A stretch of 64,000 nucleotides of DNA from Novosphingobium sp. SG919 (GCF_012932495.1 NZ_JABCNG010000005.1:186001-250000), one strand, 5' to 3'; positions 18,142-26,625 are shown, counted from the stretch's first letter. The notes: generated from the letters alone by a model not told the origin. Translations and numbers: made by a program.

Positions 18142-18843
18142 TCACCAAGGCAGTTCTTCATCGAAGCGGTCAACATAGCGCAAACCCGGCTTGCCGCGAC
18201 TTGCTGCGATCATATCAACGACAAGAGGGATGCTTTCCTCGATCGAAAGGGTCGCTTCGCTGCCGCCCATTTCAGTCCGAACCCAGCCCGGCGCGACGAG
18301 CAGCAGCGTGTGCCCGTCGGCAGCGTTTTTCGCAGCATAGCCCTTCATGAGCATGTTGAGCGCGGCTTTGCTGGACGAGTAGAGTTGCCAGCCCCCGTTG
18401 GCGTTCGCAATGCTGCCGAGTTCGGATGTCATGATCGCAATCGTCCCTCCTTCGGATACCACGTCGCGTAGCATCTCGGCCGCGCGTACAGGCGAGAAGG
18501 CGTTGGTCAGCATCATGTCCAGGAAATCGCGCTCACTTGCAGTTGCGGGGCTCTCCTCGATCGCGCGAGCAATGCCCGCGTTGATGAAGAGGACGTCCAG
18601 ACGACGGCCGTCCAACCGATTGCGCAAGGCCCGCACGCCGTCAGCGTCGTTGATGTCGACTGTCTCAATCTCTAACCTGTCGTCATGGCGCTCCGCGAGT
18701 GCGGCCAGTCCGTCCGACCTGCCGCGTGCCGTTGCAATGACGTGCCAGCCGCGGTCGAGCCATTCGGCAGCGAGAGCAAAGCCCAGCCCGCGGGAAGCGC
18801 CAACGACGAGGACAGTTTGATCGGTCATATTTTCGATATCCAT
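18142..18843 (-). CDS. Short-chain dehydrogenase/reductase
   Basis: 233 residues of the classical SDR type. GASRGLGFA binds the cofactor, INAGIA is the NAG motif, and YSSSKAAL supplies the catalytic Tyr-Lys. It is the last gene of a five-gene minus-strand run (GST, OYE, peroxiredoxin-like, SDR, SDR). An internal ATG five codons on is an alternative start; neither has a strong ribosome-binding site. The reaction is presumably NAD(P)-linked alcohol/ketone interconversion; substrate unknown. Confidence 0.85.
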   Translation of the reverse strand: MDIENMTDQTVLVVGASRGLGFALAAEWLDRGWHVIATARGRSDGLAALAERHDDRLEIETVDINDADGVRALRNRLDGRRLDVLFINAGIARAIEESPATASERDFLDMMLTNAFSPVRAAEMLRDVVSEGGTIAIMTSELGSIANANGGWQLYSSSKAALNMLMKGYAAKNAADGHTLLLVAPGWVRTEMGGSEATLSIEESIPLVVDMIAASRGKPGLRYVDRFDEELPW

Positions 18844-18857
18844 ATTGGGTGTCGCCG

Positions 18858-19574
18858 TCAGAAGGCAGCTTTGCCGATCGAGGCTCCGCCATCGACGTGC
18901 AGGGTTTGGCCGGTGATGAAGCCGGCCCTCTCGGACAAGAGGAAGGCGATCGCGGCGGCAATCTCGTCGGGCTGGCCGAAGCGGCCCATCGGCACGCCGG
19001 ACAAGTAGCGGCGCTCGCCATCGCTGCCGGGCGGGTTGTTGGCGCGAAAGAGTTCAGTCTCGGTCGGACCGGGCGACACCGCATTGACGGTGATACCGGT
19101 GGTCGCCAGTTCCAGCGCCCAGGATCGGCTGAAGCTGACCAGCGCAGCCTTCGCCGCGGCATAGGCAGTGCGCTCGACCGAGCCGAGGACGGTGAGGCTG
19201 GAAATGTTGATGATCCGTCCCCAGCGTCGCTCGGCCATGCCCGGAAGTAGCGCCTGAACGGTTTGAAGCGCCGGATGAAGATTGACACGCATGACCTCGT
19301 CCAGCGCGGGCAGTTCCACCGCGCCGAGCCGTTGCGGCCGGACGAGGCCGACATTGTTGATCACGCCGTCGAAGCGAAAGCGGGCCGTAAGATCCATCAG
19401 CGCGTCATCGGTCGCCTGTGCGTCGGCGAGGTCGACAGGCAGAAGCACGCCAGGAAAGTCTGGCACAGTATGGCGTGCAAGACCGACGACCTGATGCCCG
19501 TCGCGTGTCAGCCAATGCGCGAGCGCCAGGCCGATGCCTTTGCTGGCGCCGGTGATGAGGAAGGTTCGAGACAT
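18858..19574 (-). CDS. Short-chain dehydrogenase/reductase
   Basis: 238 residues. ITGASKGIGLALA is the nucleotide-binding motif, NNVG replaces the usual NNAG, YAAAKAAL is the catalytic motif, and GFITGQTLHVDGG is the typical C-terminus of the FabG-like group. The start at 19574 has GAGG 8 bp upstream. It is 14 bp ahead of the next SDR, so they are co-transcribed. Two SDRs beside an enoate reductase suggest sequential handling of a carbonyl compound (inference). Confidence 0.88.
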   Translation of the reverse strand: MSRTFLITGASKGIGLALAHWLTRDGHQVVGLARHTVPDFPGVLLPVDLADAQATDDALMDLTARFRFDGVINNVGLVRPQRLGAVELPALDEVMRVNLHPALQTVQALLPGMAERRWGRIINISSLTVLGSVERTAYAAAKAALVSFSRSWALELATTGITVNAVSPGPTETELFRANNPPGSDGERRYLSGVPMGRFGQPDEIAAAIAFLLSERAGFITGQTLHVDGGASIGKAAF

Positions 19575-19627
19575 CAGGCACCTCGTCAAGAAAGGCCCCG
19601 GCCGCAAACAGCAGCCGGGGTCGATGT

Positions 19628-20302
19628 TCAGGCAGAGACGGTCGCGGCGCGACGCAGCGCCGGGAGCATGTCCTCGGGCTCGGGGAGGCGGGTATAGTCC
19701 GGGTTCACCTCGGCGTAGAGGATCACGCCATCCCGGGCGATGACGAAGCGACCGGGCATCGGCAGCGTCCAGCTCGGGTCACCGTTGAACGCCGGCAAGT
19801 CGTTCTTCAGGCCCTTATAGAGGTCGACCAGATAGTCGGGCAGCTCGAAGCGTAGGCCGAAGGCGGCCGCGACGTCGTTGTGCGCGTCAGACAGGATCGG
19901 AAAGCCGAGTTGGTTCTGGCGGACCGATTTGCGACTGTTCACCGCAGTCTGGGGCGAGATGGCGACCAGGCTGGCGCCAAGTTTCTCGAACTCGGGAAGC
20001 GCCGCCTGGAGCGCCTGTAGCTCCATGTTGCAATAAGGGCACCAAACCCCGCGGTAGAAGCTCACCACAAGCGGCCCTTTGGCGAGGAGGTTCTCTGACG
20101 AGACGGAATTGCCGTCCGGGTCGCTCAGCGTGAACGATGGCGCCTTGTCGCCGGCCTTGAGCACGCGGGTAGTGGCGCCACTAGCGATCAATTCAGCGGT
20201 TGCGCGGTGCATCGTTTCGATGACGGCCGGCGGAACATTGTAGGGCGGCTTGCCCGCTTCAAAATCGGTCTTGAAGGCGTCGAGTTTGGCTTGAAGGGTC
20301 AT
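19628..20302 (-). CDS. Peroxiredoxin-like AhpC/TSA-family protein
   Basis: 224 residues. A thioredoxin fold with FYRGVWCPYCNMEL has the CxxC cysteines in the peroxiredoxin-like position. An N-terminal helical extension (~50 residues) precedes the domain, as in the peroxiredoxin-like group found beside detoxification genes. It probably reduces peroxides or acts as a thiol oxidoreductase in the cytoplasm. The start has GGAGACC upstream. Confidence 0.85.
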   Translation of the reverse strand: MTLQAKLDAFKTDFEAGKPPYNVPPAVIETMHRATAELIASGATTRVLKAGDKAPSFTLSDPDGNSVSSENLLAKGPLVVSFYRGVWCPYCNMELQALQAALPEFEKLGASLVAISPQTAVNSRKSVRQNQLGFPILSDAHNDVAAAFGLRFELPDYLVDLYKGLKNDLPAFNGDPSWTLPMPGRFVIARDGVILYAEVNPDYTRLPEPEDMLPALRRAATVSA

Positions 20303-20406
20303 GTCAGGTCTCCGTGTATCGGGTAGCAGGGGAGAGGTGGGCTGGTCCCGCCCGGACTGGCAGTCGCGCAAGCGGACTATCGCCCCATTCCGCCGCGAAA
20401 TGGCGT

Positions 20407-21501
20407 TCAGGCGGCGTGGGCGTAAAACGGGTAATCGGTGTAACCGCGCGCATCGCCGCCGTAGAAGGTCGCCCGGTCATAAGGCGTGAGCGGCCGGCCG
20501 AGGCGGAGCCGTTCGGGCAGATCCGGGTTGGCGATGAAGGCCCGACCGAATGCCACCGCATCGGCGTCGCCACTGTCGAGGACGGCTTCGGCGCCCACGC
20601 GGTCGAACCCGCCAGCGGCAATGATCGAGCCGCGAAAGAGCTGGCGGAGGTGACGCACCGCGATCGGCTCGCTCGCCGCGATCAGCTCGGTTCCCTTGAT
20701 ACGGGGTTCGACCACATGAAGATAGGCGATGCCCAGCTCGTCGAGCTTGCCTGCCACGTAACCGAAGGTCGCCTGGGGATCGCTGTCCGACATCGAACCA
20801 TAAGTGCCGCTCGGGCTCAGGCGCACGCCGACCCGATCGGCGCCGAAAGCGGCGATCGCGGCCTGGGTGACCTCGAGCAGAAAGCGTGCCCGGTTCTCGA
20901 TCGGCCCGCCATAATCGTCGGTGCGCTTGTTGGTGCCGTCCTGCAGAAACTGGTCGGGCAGATAGCCGTTGGCACCGTGGATCTCGACGCCGTCGAATCC
21001 GGCGGCCCTGGCACGCGCGGCGCCTGCACCGAATTCGGCGATGATGCCGGGAATCTCGGCGCGCTCCAGGGCACGTGGCATCGTAAAAGGCACCGGCCCA
21101 TGTGCGGCATAGCCATAGCCCTCTGCCGCGATAGCCGATGGCGCGACCGGAGCCTCGCCATCAGGCTGGATGTCTGGATGCGACTGGCGCCCGACATGCC
21201 AGAGCTGCATGACGATCTGGCCGCCCCGCTCATGCACGGCATCGGTGATCGCCCGCCAACCCGCGATCTGCGCGTCATCGTAGATGCCAGGTGCGCCGGC
21301 ATAACCATAGCCCTGGCGCGAAATCGGGGTCGCTTCCGAGATGATGAGGCCACCGCGCGAGGCCCGCTGCGCGTAATAGTCGCGCATCAGCGCGTTCGGC
21401 CGATCACCCGGATCGGACCGCATCCGCGTAAGCGGAGCCATGACGACGCGGTGGTCGAGGGAGAGCGCACCGGCCGCAACCGGCGTGAACAACTTGGACA
21501 T
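20407..21501 (-). CDS. Old Yellow Enzyme-family ene-reductase
   Basis: 364 residues. MAPLTRMRSDPGDRPNALM, WHVGRQSHP, EIHGANGYLPDQFLQD and the His-x-x-Asn pair in GVEIHGANG identify an FMN-dependent alkene reductase of the NemA/OYE class. These reduce activated C=C bonds of enones, maleimides or nitro compounds with NAD(P)H. The start has TAGGAGT upstream. It lies between the GST and peroxiredoxin-like genes of the operon. Confidence 0.93.
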   Translation of the reverse strand: MSKLFTPVAAGALSLDHRVVMAPLTRMRSDPGDRPNALMRDYYAQRASRGGLIISEATPISRQGYGYAGAPGIYDDAQIAGWRAITDAVHERGGQIVMQLWHVGRQSHPDIQPDGEAPVAPSAIAAEGYGYAAHGPVPFTMPRALERAEIPGIIAEFGAGAARARAAGFDGVEIHGANGYLPDQFLQDGTNKRTDDYGGPIENRARFLLEVTQAAIAAFGADRVGVRLSPSGTYGSMSDSDPQATFGYVAGKLDELGIAYLHVVEPRIKGTELIAASEPIAVRHLRQLFRGSIIAAGGFDRVGAEAVLDSGDADAVAFGRAFIANPDLPERLRLGRPLTPYDRATFYGGDARGYTDYPFYAHAA

Positions 21502-21524
21502 GACGATTACTCCTAGACTGGCGC

Positions 21525-22160
21525 TCAAGCGGCAGGGATCAGTGCATTCACCCGGGCGATGGCGCGCAGAACCGCGGGGCGAGCCTCGATTTCGGTGTAC
21601 CAGCGGGCGACATTGGGCGTGTCGTCGAGCCCGACGCCGGCGAATTCGCGGCGCCACAGCCAGCCGAAATGGGCGATGTCGGCGATCGTGAATGCGTCCC
21701 CGGCAACGAAGCGGTGCTTGGCCAGCAGGCCATCGACAACGGCGACCGTGCGCCTGGCTTCGCTCGAAAAGCGCTCGATGGCGATCGGCTGCGGCTCGGT
21801 GGCAAAGCGCTGGAAGAAGCCGGACTGACCGAAGGCAGGGCTGAGAGCCGAGGCGTGGAAGAAAAGCTGCTCGAAGACACGCGCCCGGCCCTCACCCGAG
21901 GTGGGCAGCAGGCGACCGGTCTTCTCGGCGAGATAGACGAGGATGGCGGCGGACTCGGTCAGGACGAACCGTCCGTTCTCCGCGTCGGGGTCGACCAGCA
22001 CCGGCACCTTGGCGTTCGGGTTGAGCGTCAGGAAGTCGGAAGCCTTCTGTTCGCCCTTGCGTACGTTGACGGTGTGGAGGGCATAATCGAGGCCCAGCTC
22101 TTCAAGCGCGATCGGTACCTTGATGCTGTTGGGCGTGGCGAAGGCGTAGACGTCAAACAT
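21525..22160 (-). CDS. Glutathione S-transferase
   Basis: 211 residues. The N-terminal thioredoxin-like domain has ATPNSIKVPIALEELG and NPNAKVPVLVD, with SAAILVYLAEKTG contacting glutathione. The C-terminal helical domain has FTIADIAHFGW. It is similar to the YfcG/Ure2p-like group. The second ATG (22160) is preferred because AAGGAA is then 8 bp upstream. First gene of the minus-strand operon, opposite a LysR regulator. Confidence 0.9.
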   Translation of the reverse strand: MFDVYAFATPNSIKVPIALEELGLDYALHTVNVRKGEQKASDFLTLNPNAKVPVLVDPDAENGRFVLTESAAILVYLAEKTGRLLPTSGEGRARVFEQLFFHASALSPAFGQSGFFQRFATEPQPIAIERFSSEARRTVAVVDGLLAKHRFVAGDAFTIADIAHFGWLWRREFAGVGLDDTPNVARWYTEIEARPAVLRAIARVNALIPAA

Positions 22161-22390
22161 GATCATTTTCCTTGAGAGGCAGACGGGAGTGCAGGATGGG
22201 TGCCGCCAGCGCGAGGAGCGCCGGAACCGGGCTGCCGGTGATCTGAAAGACGAGGAGGCTGTCGAGCACGGACGACCCCGCAGCAGCCCGCATCAGCCAC
22301 GTCATCATGTTCTGGCGCTCCCATCGCTTCGGCCCATCCGAAGGCGTGAAAGACAAATGCCTCTATCCCGCTCGACACGGCAGCAGGGCC

Positions 22391-22406
22391 TGAGCGATAA
22401 CGCTCA
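22391..22406. promoter_or_regulatory. Candidate LysR operator palindrome
   Basis: TGAGCG-ATAA-CGCTCA (22391-22406) is a perfect 6-bp inverted repeat in the 263-bp gap between the divergent GST operon and lysR, 18 bp before the lysR start. Its position suits autoregulation. The rest of the gap contains no gene that I can support. Confidence 0.45.
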
Positions 22407-22423
22407 TTCCAAGGAGGAATGGC

Positions 22424-23320
22424 ATGGACCGGTATCAGGCAATGTTGACTCTTGTCCGAGTGGTGGAAACCGGGTCGTTCTCGGCTGCCGCACGCCAGCT
22501 CAACGTCGGCCAGCCCGCCGTCTCCAAGACGATCGCGCAGCTCGAAGGCAGGCTTCAGGTCAGCCTGTTGATCCGCTCCACTCACGGATTGACGCCGACC
22601 GAGGCCGGCCAACGCTTCTACGAGCGTGCCAAGGCCGCCCTTCAGGAGGCGGACGAAGCCGAGCTTGCCGCGCGCGGTGCCGGCGCCGGATTGTCAGGGT
22701 GCCTGCGCGTTTCAGCGGCGACAACCTTTGCGCGGCTTCACATCATACCGCTGCTGCCACACTTCCTCGAACACCATCCCGAACTGGAGATCGACGTGAT
22801 CCTGGACGATCGCGTCATCGATCTGGTCGCGGAGGGCATCGACATCTCGCTTCGTATGGGGTCGCTGCCGGATTCCGCCGCAGTCGCCCGCAGGCTGGCG
22901 ACGGGCGGTCGCTCCGTGTTCGCCACACCCAGCTACCTCGCGCGCGCCGGAGAACCGCGCACCCCCGCCGATCTCGCCGAGCACGAGACGATCATCTACA
23001 GTCAGCTGTCGAACACGTGGTCGTTCACGCGGGAGGGGACGGTTGCATCGGTTACGGTGCGCGGCCGTGTGCGGGTAAGCGCGGCGGAGGGATTGCGCGC
23101 TGCGGTCTTGGCCGACATCGGCCTGACGATCGGCTCGGACTGGATGTTCGTGCCCGAACTGGCGAGCGGCGCGGTCAAACGAGTGCTCACCGACTGGGCG
23201 CTTCCGCCGATCGATCTTTGGGCCGTGTTCCCGGCCGGGAGGATGGCGAGTGCCAAGGCACGCCAGTTCGCGAGCTTTGTGGAAGCGGCAATAACGGGCA
23301 GCTATTCCGGCAAGGCATAA
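22424..23320 (+). CDS. LysR-family transcriptional regulator
   Basis: 298 residues of the CrgA-like LysR group: LVRVVETGSFSAAARQLNVG helix-turn-helix, then a substrate-binding domain (GIDISLRMGSLPDS). A strong AAGGAGG precedes the start. It is divergent from the GST/OYE/SDR operon and upstream of the crotonase gene on its own strand, so it probably governs both sides. Confidence 0.92.
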   Translation: MDRYQAMLTLVRVVETGSFSAAARQLNVGQPAVSKTIAQLEGRLQVSLLIRSTHGLTPTEAGQRFYERAKAALQEADEAELAARGAGAGLSGCLRVSAATTFARLHIIPLLPHFLEHHPELEIDVILDDRVIDLVAEGIDISLRMGSLPDSAAVARRLATGGRSVFATPSYLARAGEPRTPADLAEHETIIYSQLSNTWSFTREGTVASVTVRGRVRVSAAEGLRAAVLADIGLTIGSDWMFVPELASGAVKRVLTDWALPPIDLWAVFPAGRMASAKARQFASFVEAAITGSYSGKA

Positions 23321-23418
23321 GCCTTATCGCCCTGCACTATCGTCCGTCGCGGCCTTGAACCGCCTAGCTGATGCTCACGCCGCCGCTTCCGGGCGGTCTA
23401 CCCAAGAGGATCAGCATC

Positions 23419-24189
23419 ATGGCAAAGTTCGAGACCTATCGCGACGCATTCCCCAACGCCCACCTCACCCGCAAGGACAATGGCGTGCTCGAAGTGGCGC
23501 TGCACACCGACGGCGGCAAGCTCGTGTTTAACGGTCACACGCATGAGCAGTTCGTCGAACTGTTCCACCAGATCGGTGAGGACCGCGAGAACCGCGCGGT
23601 GATCCTGACGGGCTCGGGGGATGCCTTCATGGACACGATCGACGCCGACGGTTTCGACTTCTTTACGCCCCAAGGCTACGACAAGATACTGCGCGAGGGC
23701 CGCAAGGTGCTGTCGAACATCCTCGACATCGAGGTGCCAATGATCACCGCGCTGAATGGGCCGGTGCTCCTCCACAGCGAATATGCGCTGCTTACCGACA
23801 TCATCCTCGCCACGCCCCAGACCGTGTTCCAGGACAAGCCGCATTTCGAGCTCGGCATCGTCCCGGGCGACGGCGTACACGTCCTGTGGCCACACGTGAT
23901 CGGATCGGTGCGCGGCCGCTACTTCCTGCTGACCCGGCAGGTGCTCGATGCCGAAACGGCGAAGGACTACGGCGTCGTGAACGAGATCGTGCCTGCCGAT
24001 CGCCTGCTCGCCCGCGCCCATGAGATCGCCGACGGCATCGCCGCGCTGCCGCCGCTCACCGGCCGCTACACCCGCATCGCGCTGACCCAGACGCTCCGAC
24101 GGCTGATCGATGAAGGGACCGGCTACGGGCTCGCGCTAGAGGGCATAAGCGCCGCTGACGTAGCCCGCACTTTCGCCGCCCAAGCGTGA
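23419..24189 (+). CDS. Crotonase-fold hydrolase, 6-oxocamphor hydrolase-like
   Basis: 256 residues, start with AGAGGA upstream. The overall frame is enoyl-CoA hydratase/isomerase, but GPVLLHSEYALLTD and FQDKPHFELGIVPGDG place His119, His142 and Asp151 where the beta-diketone hydrolase 6-oxocamphor hydrolase has its catalytic His122, His145 and Asp154 (alignment from memory of that enzyme). Cleavage of a cyclic 1,3-diketone by a retro-Claisen reaction is therefore more likely than CoA-ester hydration. It follows lysR by 98 bp. Confidence 0.8.
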   Translation: MAKFETYRDAFPNAHLTRKDNGVLEVALHTDGGKLVFNGHTHEQFVELFHQIGEDRENRAVILTGSGDAFMDTIDADGFDFFTPQGYDKILREGRKVLSNILDIEVPMITALNGPVLLHSEYALLTDIILATPQTVFQDKPHFELGIVPGDGVHVLWPHVIGSVRGRYFLLTRQVLDAETAKDYGVVNEIVPADRLLARAHEIADGIAALPPLTGRYTRIALTQTLRRLIDEGTGYGLALEGISAADVARTFAAQA

Positions 24190-24195
24190 TCGAAC

Positions 24196-24222
24196 GCACC
24201 GCCCGGTCCTCCTGGGCGGTGC
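24196..24222 (+). terminator. Hairpin after the crotonase-fold gene
   Basis: GCACCGCCC (24196-24204) pairs perfectly with GGGCGGTGC (24214-24222) around a 9-nt loop, 7 bp after the stop. It lacks a long T run but fits the end of the lysR-crotonase transcript. Confidence 0.65.
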
Positions 24223-24530
24223 ATTCAAACGGCAGCTCATGTTCGAAGGAGACGTTCAGAGGAAATCGCTCGCATGGCCGGCTTTGGTCGGTTTTCCTGC
24301 GGCGAACGCCGCGTCGTTGGACATTCCCGTCATTCAGGAGGCCAACAGCGAATGGCCGGTTTCAGAAAAGCCGCCGTTCATGCGGCGACCTTCTGCATTC
24401 ACATGGTGCTCTGCCCAGCGAAGCGGGTATCGGCGCCTTACGAAATGCGCCAGGCTGCGCGGCGACAATTACGATGGCCGGTTCGGGCTACCTCACGAAG
24501 GAATGTTCCCGAACGCCGCGATCAGTTGCC
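24223..24530. other. Non-coding gap, no supported gene
   Basis: About 310 bp between the hairpin above and the convergent Pepco-like gene. Short frames exist on the plus strand but none resembles a known protein or has a coding-like composition. It may be debris from older rearrangements. Confidence 0.5.
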
Positions 24531-24917
24531 CTACGGCAAGGCCGCCGGCGGGTTTGCCGCTGCACCTGCATCCGATCGACGCTTTAGCGTGAACTTGATG
24601 CTGGCCTCGGCTCCAGCCTCGGCGATGAACAGCAACTCGCCTTTGGCGCTGAGCGTCAATCCGACCTCGATCTCATCGATCGTCCATTCCTTCGAGCGAT
24701 TGGCGATAGTCGAGCTCAACTTCATCAACGCATCGACGGTCCGCACCCATTGCGCCTGGATCTCGACCGCGCCGACCCGCGTGACCCGCTTGGCGCCAGA
24801 GAGCAAATCTCGCAGCGAATGTTCGCCAACCGCGTCATCAGGCGTGACTTCGATTGCAGTCGTGTCCTCCGGAACAAAGATCGAGAGTTCCCAGTCTTCT
24901 CGCGATTCATCGGCCAT
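24531..24917 (-). CDS. Pepco-like small protein, partner of the adjacent protease
   Basis: 128 residues. After an acidic N-terminus (WELSIFVPEDTTAIEV) comes a helical stretch and then EWTIDEIEVGLTLSAKGEL...FTLKRR. That pattern resembles the Pepco (peptidase co-occurring) domain known from bacterial NTP-dependent conflict systems. Its ribosome-binding site GAGGAG overlaps the stop of the upstream protease gene and only 11 bp separate the genes, so the two are translated from one message. Domain assignment is by recognition of the pattern; enzymatic function is not expected, and it is probably an adaptor or regulator of the protease. Confidence 0.65.
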   Translation of the reverse strand: MADESREDWELSIFVPEDTTAIEVTPDDAVGEHSLRDLLSGAKRVTRVGAVEIQAQWVRTVDALMKLSSTIANRSKEWTIDEIEVGLTLSAKGELLFIAEAGAEASIKFTLKRRSDAGAAANPPAALP

Positions 24918-24928
24918 CGGCCTGCTCC

Positions 24929-25891
24929 TCAAAGGTAAGGGGTGACGTCGAGCGCGTAAACTGCTTGCTCGAAATTCTGGGCGTGGCCGCGCACGCCAGG
25001 TGGTGGTCCCGGCACCTTCATGTCGCCAGTGTAGATGCCGACCGCATCGCCGTTGGCGACGGTCACCAACGCGCCGGAATCTCCCGGGCTCGCCGGACGG
25101 TCGATGCAGAAGCGAATCCCAATCTTGCGCGTGTGGGTGACGCCGCAATTGGTGGTCACATCGACGATCGTGCGCGTTGTGCTGCCGCCCTGGCAATGCA
25201 CTGTCACCGTCATGGTCATCGCCGGGAAGGACAAAACGCCGAGTTGATAGGTCGCCCCGGTCGGCGCGGCAGTCTTCACGAACGCCGCATCGACCGGTTG
25301 ATAGTAGGTCCTGGCCACGCTCGCGGATCCCCCCGTCACCATGGGCACCGATCCACCGGTTCGGGTCGAGACCGCGTGCCCCGCCGTCAGCACACCCCAG
25401 ACAGAGCTGTTCCGATTGCATTTGGCCCAGCAAGCACTGGTCGCGCCCTGCGGGTGCGCAACGTGTAGGTCGAGTTCGGAGTAACGGATAGCGAGCGGGA
25501 ACTTCTGGTTGTTGAGGCGCGGGAACAGAAGGTAATCGACGATTTCAAACCTGCGGTCTCGCATTCCCGGCACATCGATGATTATGCCGAGGCCCGCTGC
25601 CTCGCTCTTCTCGTCGAACAGCCCGAACGACACAGCTTCGAAAGGACTCGAGGACAGCGCAACGGACGGCCAGAAGAGCGGAAAGTCCCGCTCGAACAGG
25701 AAGCGACCAAGGTCAAGCTCGGCGAACACCGCATAGGTCCAACGAGTCGCCCTCGCGGTCAGTTCGACATCGCCATCCTTGATCACATCACGCCACCGCG
25801 CAATCTCGTTTACAACATCGCGCGGCACTCGCTCGAGCGGCGGGTCCTCGGGTGGCAGATGCTTCCGAACATAATCGATGGAATAGTCCAT
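24929..25891 (-). CDS. Cytoplasmic trypsin-like serine protease
   Basis: 320 residues with no signal peptide. The C-terminal half has the chymotrypsin-fold triad: His172 in GVLTAGHAV, Asp201 in PVDAAFVKT and Ser272 in SPGDSGALV. The first ~150 residues are an unassigned N-terminal region, possibly a sensor or substrate-binding domain. AGGAGGAGG lies about 9 bp before the ATG. It is followed directly by the Pepco-like gene. Absence of a secretion signal points to an intracellular target, as in conflict/cell-death systems (inference). A structured mobile element lies 188 bp upstream. Confidence 0.82.
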   Translation of the reverse strand: MDYSIDYVRKHLPPEDPPLERVPRDVVNEIARWRDVIKDGDVELTARATRWTYAVFAELDLGRFLFERDFPLFWPSVALSSSPFEAVSFGLFDEKSEAAGLGIIIDVPGMRDRRFEIVDYLLFPRLNNQKFPLAIRYSELDLHVAHPQGATSACWAKCNRNSSVWGVLTAGHAVSTRTGGSVPMVTGGSASVARTYYQPVDAAFVKTAAPTGATYQLGVLSFPAMTMTVTVHCQGGSTTRTIVDVTTNCGVTHTRKIGIRFCIDRPASPGDSGALVTVANGDAVGIYTGDMKVPGPPPGVRGHAQNFEQAVYALDVTPYL

Positions 25892-26079
25892 GGCACGCCT
25901 CCTCCTTGCTTCACGCATCCGCAATGTGAAACTGGGATTACATCAGCGGCCCGACATTAGATCGGCTTTAGTGTCAGCGAAAGTATTTGGTTCTTGTGCA
26001 AAGGGCGGCCTTCGTCGGGAGGAGATGTTCACACGCCGAACCTGGAAGATCTCCAAGTGGTCAGAAATTGCTGATCGCG

Positions 26080-26349
26080 CTAGGCGGCGTGGACAAATTC
26101 CACAACGCCACGGTTGCCCTGTAAAAGGCCCTGGCGAGGCGCGAAGCCGCAGGAAGAGTGGGCCTCTTTCAAGGCAGAGCAACGCTGCCAGGGCCTTTTA
26201 CAGGGCAACCCCTGCGGGGCTGGACCAAAAACCGCCATTTCCACGTCGGCTCGGCTAGCAATAGGCCCACTATTGCTTCACCTCGCCTCCTTGAACTGGC
26301 GGTTTTTGCCTCCAGCCGTGGCGCTGTGGAATTTGTCCACGCCGCCTAG
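26080..26349. mobile_element. MITE-like structured element, second family
   Basis: Bases 26080-26113 (starting CTAGGCGGCGTGGAC) are an inverted repeat of 26316-26349 with one mismatch; both outer ends read CTAG. Inside, 26113-26135 is a perfect 23-bp inverted repeat of 26187-26209. Also, 26226-26237 pairs with 26297-26308 and encloses the 8-bp hairpin 26257-26264/26270-26277. The element is 270 bp against 271 bp for 933-1203 and has the same plan of terminal repeat plus two long stem-loops, but its sequence differs. No coding capacity. Confidence 0.8.
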
Positions 26350-26433
26350 CCATTCGGGAACGCAATAACCGTGGCGCAGCCCTGAAAACGTGCCCCGTCC
26401 GTTGTGCCGCTGCAACCCGGCCGCAAGCGATGA

Positions 26434-26625
26434 AAATCACACGCGGCCTGTGTCGAGGTCGGGGCCGGATGGATCCGGCGCGGCGAGATGTCTGGCCGCG
26501 ACTATGTATCGCTGTCGCTCGCCGCCCCCGAATTCGGTCCGCGCCGACTCTACGCCAACCTCGGCCGCGCCGCCGGGCAGGACGACGAGGACGCCTTCGC
26601 GATCATCTGGAACCCTGCCGACTGA
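26434..26625 (+). pseudogene. Truncated DUF736 gene
   Basis: The plus-strand frame ending at TGA 26623-26625 reads VEVGAGWIRRGEMSGRDYVS then LSLAAPEFGPRRLYANLGRA and ends AIIWNPAD. This is the C-terminal half of a DUF736 protein (GAGWxK, GRDYLSVxLDDP, IYANL motifs). A stop codon at 26431-26433 cuts off the N-terminal half. DUF736 genes are typical of conjugative plasmids and integrative elements of alphaproteobacteria, so this is a relic of such an element. Confidence 0.8.

Noticed and set aside
22153..22356. Small hydrophobic frame on the minus strand upstream of the GST gene
   Set aside because: It overlaps the GST start, has no good ribosome-binding site and fills a regulatory gap between divergent genes.
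24239..24592. 117-codon plus-strand frame after the crotonase-fold gene
   Set aside because: No recognisable family, overlaps the end of the Pepco-like gene antisense, and follows a terminator-like hairpin.
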